Source: Proteiniphilum saccharofermentans | Lineage (GTDB): Bacteria > Bacteroidota > Bacteroidia > Bacteroidales > Dysgonomonadaceae | Length of the DNA: 64,000 nucleotides | Assembly: GCF_900095135.1 (NCBI RefSeq) | Contig: NZ_LT605205.1 | Coordinates: 3,100,001-3,164,000 of the forward strand | Reading direction: 5' to 3' | In this document: positions 63,185-64,000 of the stretch, piece after piece | How positions within the stretch are numbered: position 1 is the first letter of the stretch | Layout: each line of letters opens with the position of its first letter | Made by a program: the position numbers and the translations under genes | The notes under the pieces: generated by a model | What the model saw: the letters and a program-made list of their open reading frames with translations, nothing else | What the model was told of the DNA's origin: nothing | The model's database searches: none

Positions 63185-64000
63185 TTATTGCAACATCTCC
63201 AGAAAAGCCTTTTCGTCAATAATTTTCACACCTAATTTTCCCGCTTTTTCTAATTTGGCCGGCCCCATATTCTCTCCGGCAAGAATGTAGTCGGTATTTT
63301 TCGAAACTGACCCGCTGTTCTTTCCCCCGTTTTGCAGGATCATAGCCTTGTACTCATCCCGCGAATGGAGTTCGAATGTACCACTGATGACGATAGATAA
63401 TCCTTTCAATTTATCGGTCTTTGCAGCCAGCATCTCTTGGCTCAACGCAAACTGTAAACCGTACTGCCGCAACCTCCGTACGAAATCCACACAGAGGGTG
63501 TTGGCAAAGTAAGCGGTCACACTTCGCGCGATCCGCTCGCCGATTTCATCCACAGCGACCAGTTGCTCCACAGTCGCCTGGGCCAACTGATCGATATCCG
63601 GAAATGCCTGTGCCAGTTTCCGCGCTACGGTCTCGCCCACGAAGCGGATGCCCAGGGCATACAGAACCCGCTCATAGGATACTGATTTCGATCTTTCTAT
63701 ACTTTCCAGCAGATTATTGGCGCTTGTTTGTCCCCAACGCTCCAAATAGACAAGGTCTTCGAACCGCAACCGGTAAAGATCGGCAGCGTCACTGATCAGC
63801 CCTTTCTCATAGAGCAGATTGATAGTCTCCGGACCTATGGTGATATCCATGGCTTTACGGGTGACAAAGTGTTCGATACGCCCTTTTATCTGCGTGGGAC
63901 ATCCCTCGCTGTTGGGACAGTAATAGGCGGCCTCGTCCTCATTGCGCACCAAAGGGGTTCCGCAATCAGGGCATTTGCGGGTGAAAGTGACCCTGTCACC
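63185..64000 (-). CDS. ligA: NAD-dependent DNA ligase, C-terminal part (5' end outside the window)
   Basis: LigA seals nicks in replication and repair using NAD. About 271 C-terminal residues are visible. They start just before a zinc finger (CPDCG, then YYCPNSEGCPTQ, giving the four cysteines). The helix-hairpin-helix domain follows (YLERWGQTSANNLLESIERS, LGIRFVGETVARKLA, VDEIGERIARSV). The BRCT domain closes the chain (LKGLSIVISGTFELHSRDEYKAMI, NTDYILAGENMGPAKLEKA). The adenylation and OB domains lie beyond the right edge. It is convergent with the hypothetical gene ending at 63146. Confidence 0.97.
   Translation of the reverse strand, partial: GDRVTFTRKCPDCGTPLVRNEDEAAYYCPNSEGCPTQIKGRIEHFVTRKAMDITIGPETINLLYEKGLISDAADLYRLRFEDLVYLERWGQTSANNLLESIERSKSVSYERVLYALGIRFVGETVARKLAQAFPDIDQLAQATVEQLVAVDEIGERIARSVTAYFANTLCVDFVRRLRQYGLQFALSQEMLAAKTDKLKGLSIVISGTFELHSRDEYKAMILQNGGKNSGSVSKNTDYILAGENMGPAKLEKAGKLGVKIIDEKAFLEMLQ

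Noticed and set aside
1-64000. CRISPR array or phage-like gene block
   Set aside because: No regularly spaced direct repeats of CRISPR size, no cas genes and no structural phage genes were seen. The only mobile elements found are the two insertion sequences.

Overview
The window looks like a chromosome segment of an anaerobic Bacteroidales bacterium, most likely of the Dysgonomonadaceae/Porphyromonadaceae type. The evidence is three SusC/SusD outer-membrane pairs, two ECF-sigma/FecR surface-signalling cassettes, an S46 dipeptidyl-peptidase, a K+-dependent membrane pyrophosphatase, and many promoter-like sites of the Bacteroidetes form TAnnTTTG. The genus is inferred and was not tested.

Layout. 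1-535: start of a TRIC/UPF0126 membrane protein. 744-12015 (minus strand): a glycan-utilisation locus in the order ECF sigma, FecR, SusC, SusD, terminator, GH125, GH92, apparently for alpha-mannosides such as N-glycans or mannan. 12308-17012: a second SusC/SusD pair without its own sigma/FecR genes, closed by a strong terminator, with a small divergent HTH gene at 17359. 17853-22415: housekeeping genes (Lrp regulator, DUF1015 protein, DMP19 protein, tRNA-Pro, aspS). 22446-29608: a secreted Gfo/Idh/MocA oxidoreductase and a complete overlapping RND efflux operon. 30089-32198: an intact IS1634-family element. 32202-34684: a Crp/Fnr regulator divergent from hcp. 34841-46746 (minus strand): a third, AT-rich locus in the order ECF sigma, FecR, SusC, SusD, unclassified TIM-barrel-like lipoprotein, Gfo/Idh/MocA protein, metallophosphoesterase. 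47135-49250: cupin, DUF438/hemerythrin/PAS protein, DUF1858/DUF2249 protein. 49255-51706: a toxin-antitoxin cluster (ParE/RelE-like pair, then MqsR-like toxin, Panacea/SocA antitoxin and a DprA/SLOG-like protein). 52067-64000: mdh, hppA with an IS1595 element inserted 12 bp before its start codon, a ROK regulator flanked by hairpin repeats, a DPP11-type S46 peptidase, glutaminase, two conserved hypothetical proteins, and the 3' part of ligA.

The most interesting signal is regulatory. The hcp promoter and the promoter of the cupin/DUF438/DUF2249 operon, 14 kb apart, carry nearly the same Crp-type palindrome (TGTAACnnCGGTTACA). In both, its centre lies exactly 29.5 bp upstream of the first base of a TAnnTTTG box. 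With the Crp/Fnr gene divergent from hcp, this suggests an HcpR-like nitrosative-stress regulon that includes a little-described hemerythrin/PAS/DUF2249 module.

Other points worth a second look are a 56-bp intercistronic repeat in two SusCD-type loci, paired hairpin repeats with compensatory stem changes around the ROK gene, the IS that separates hppA from its probable promoter, and the unclassified lipoprotein of the third locus.
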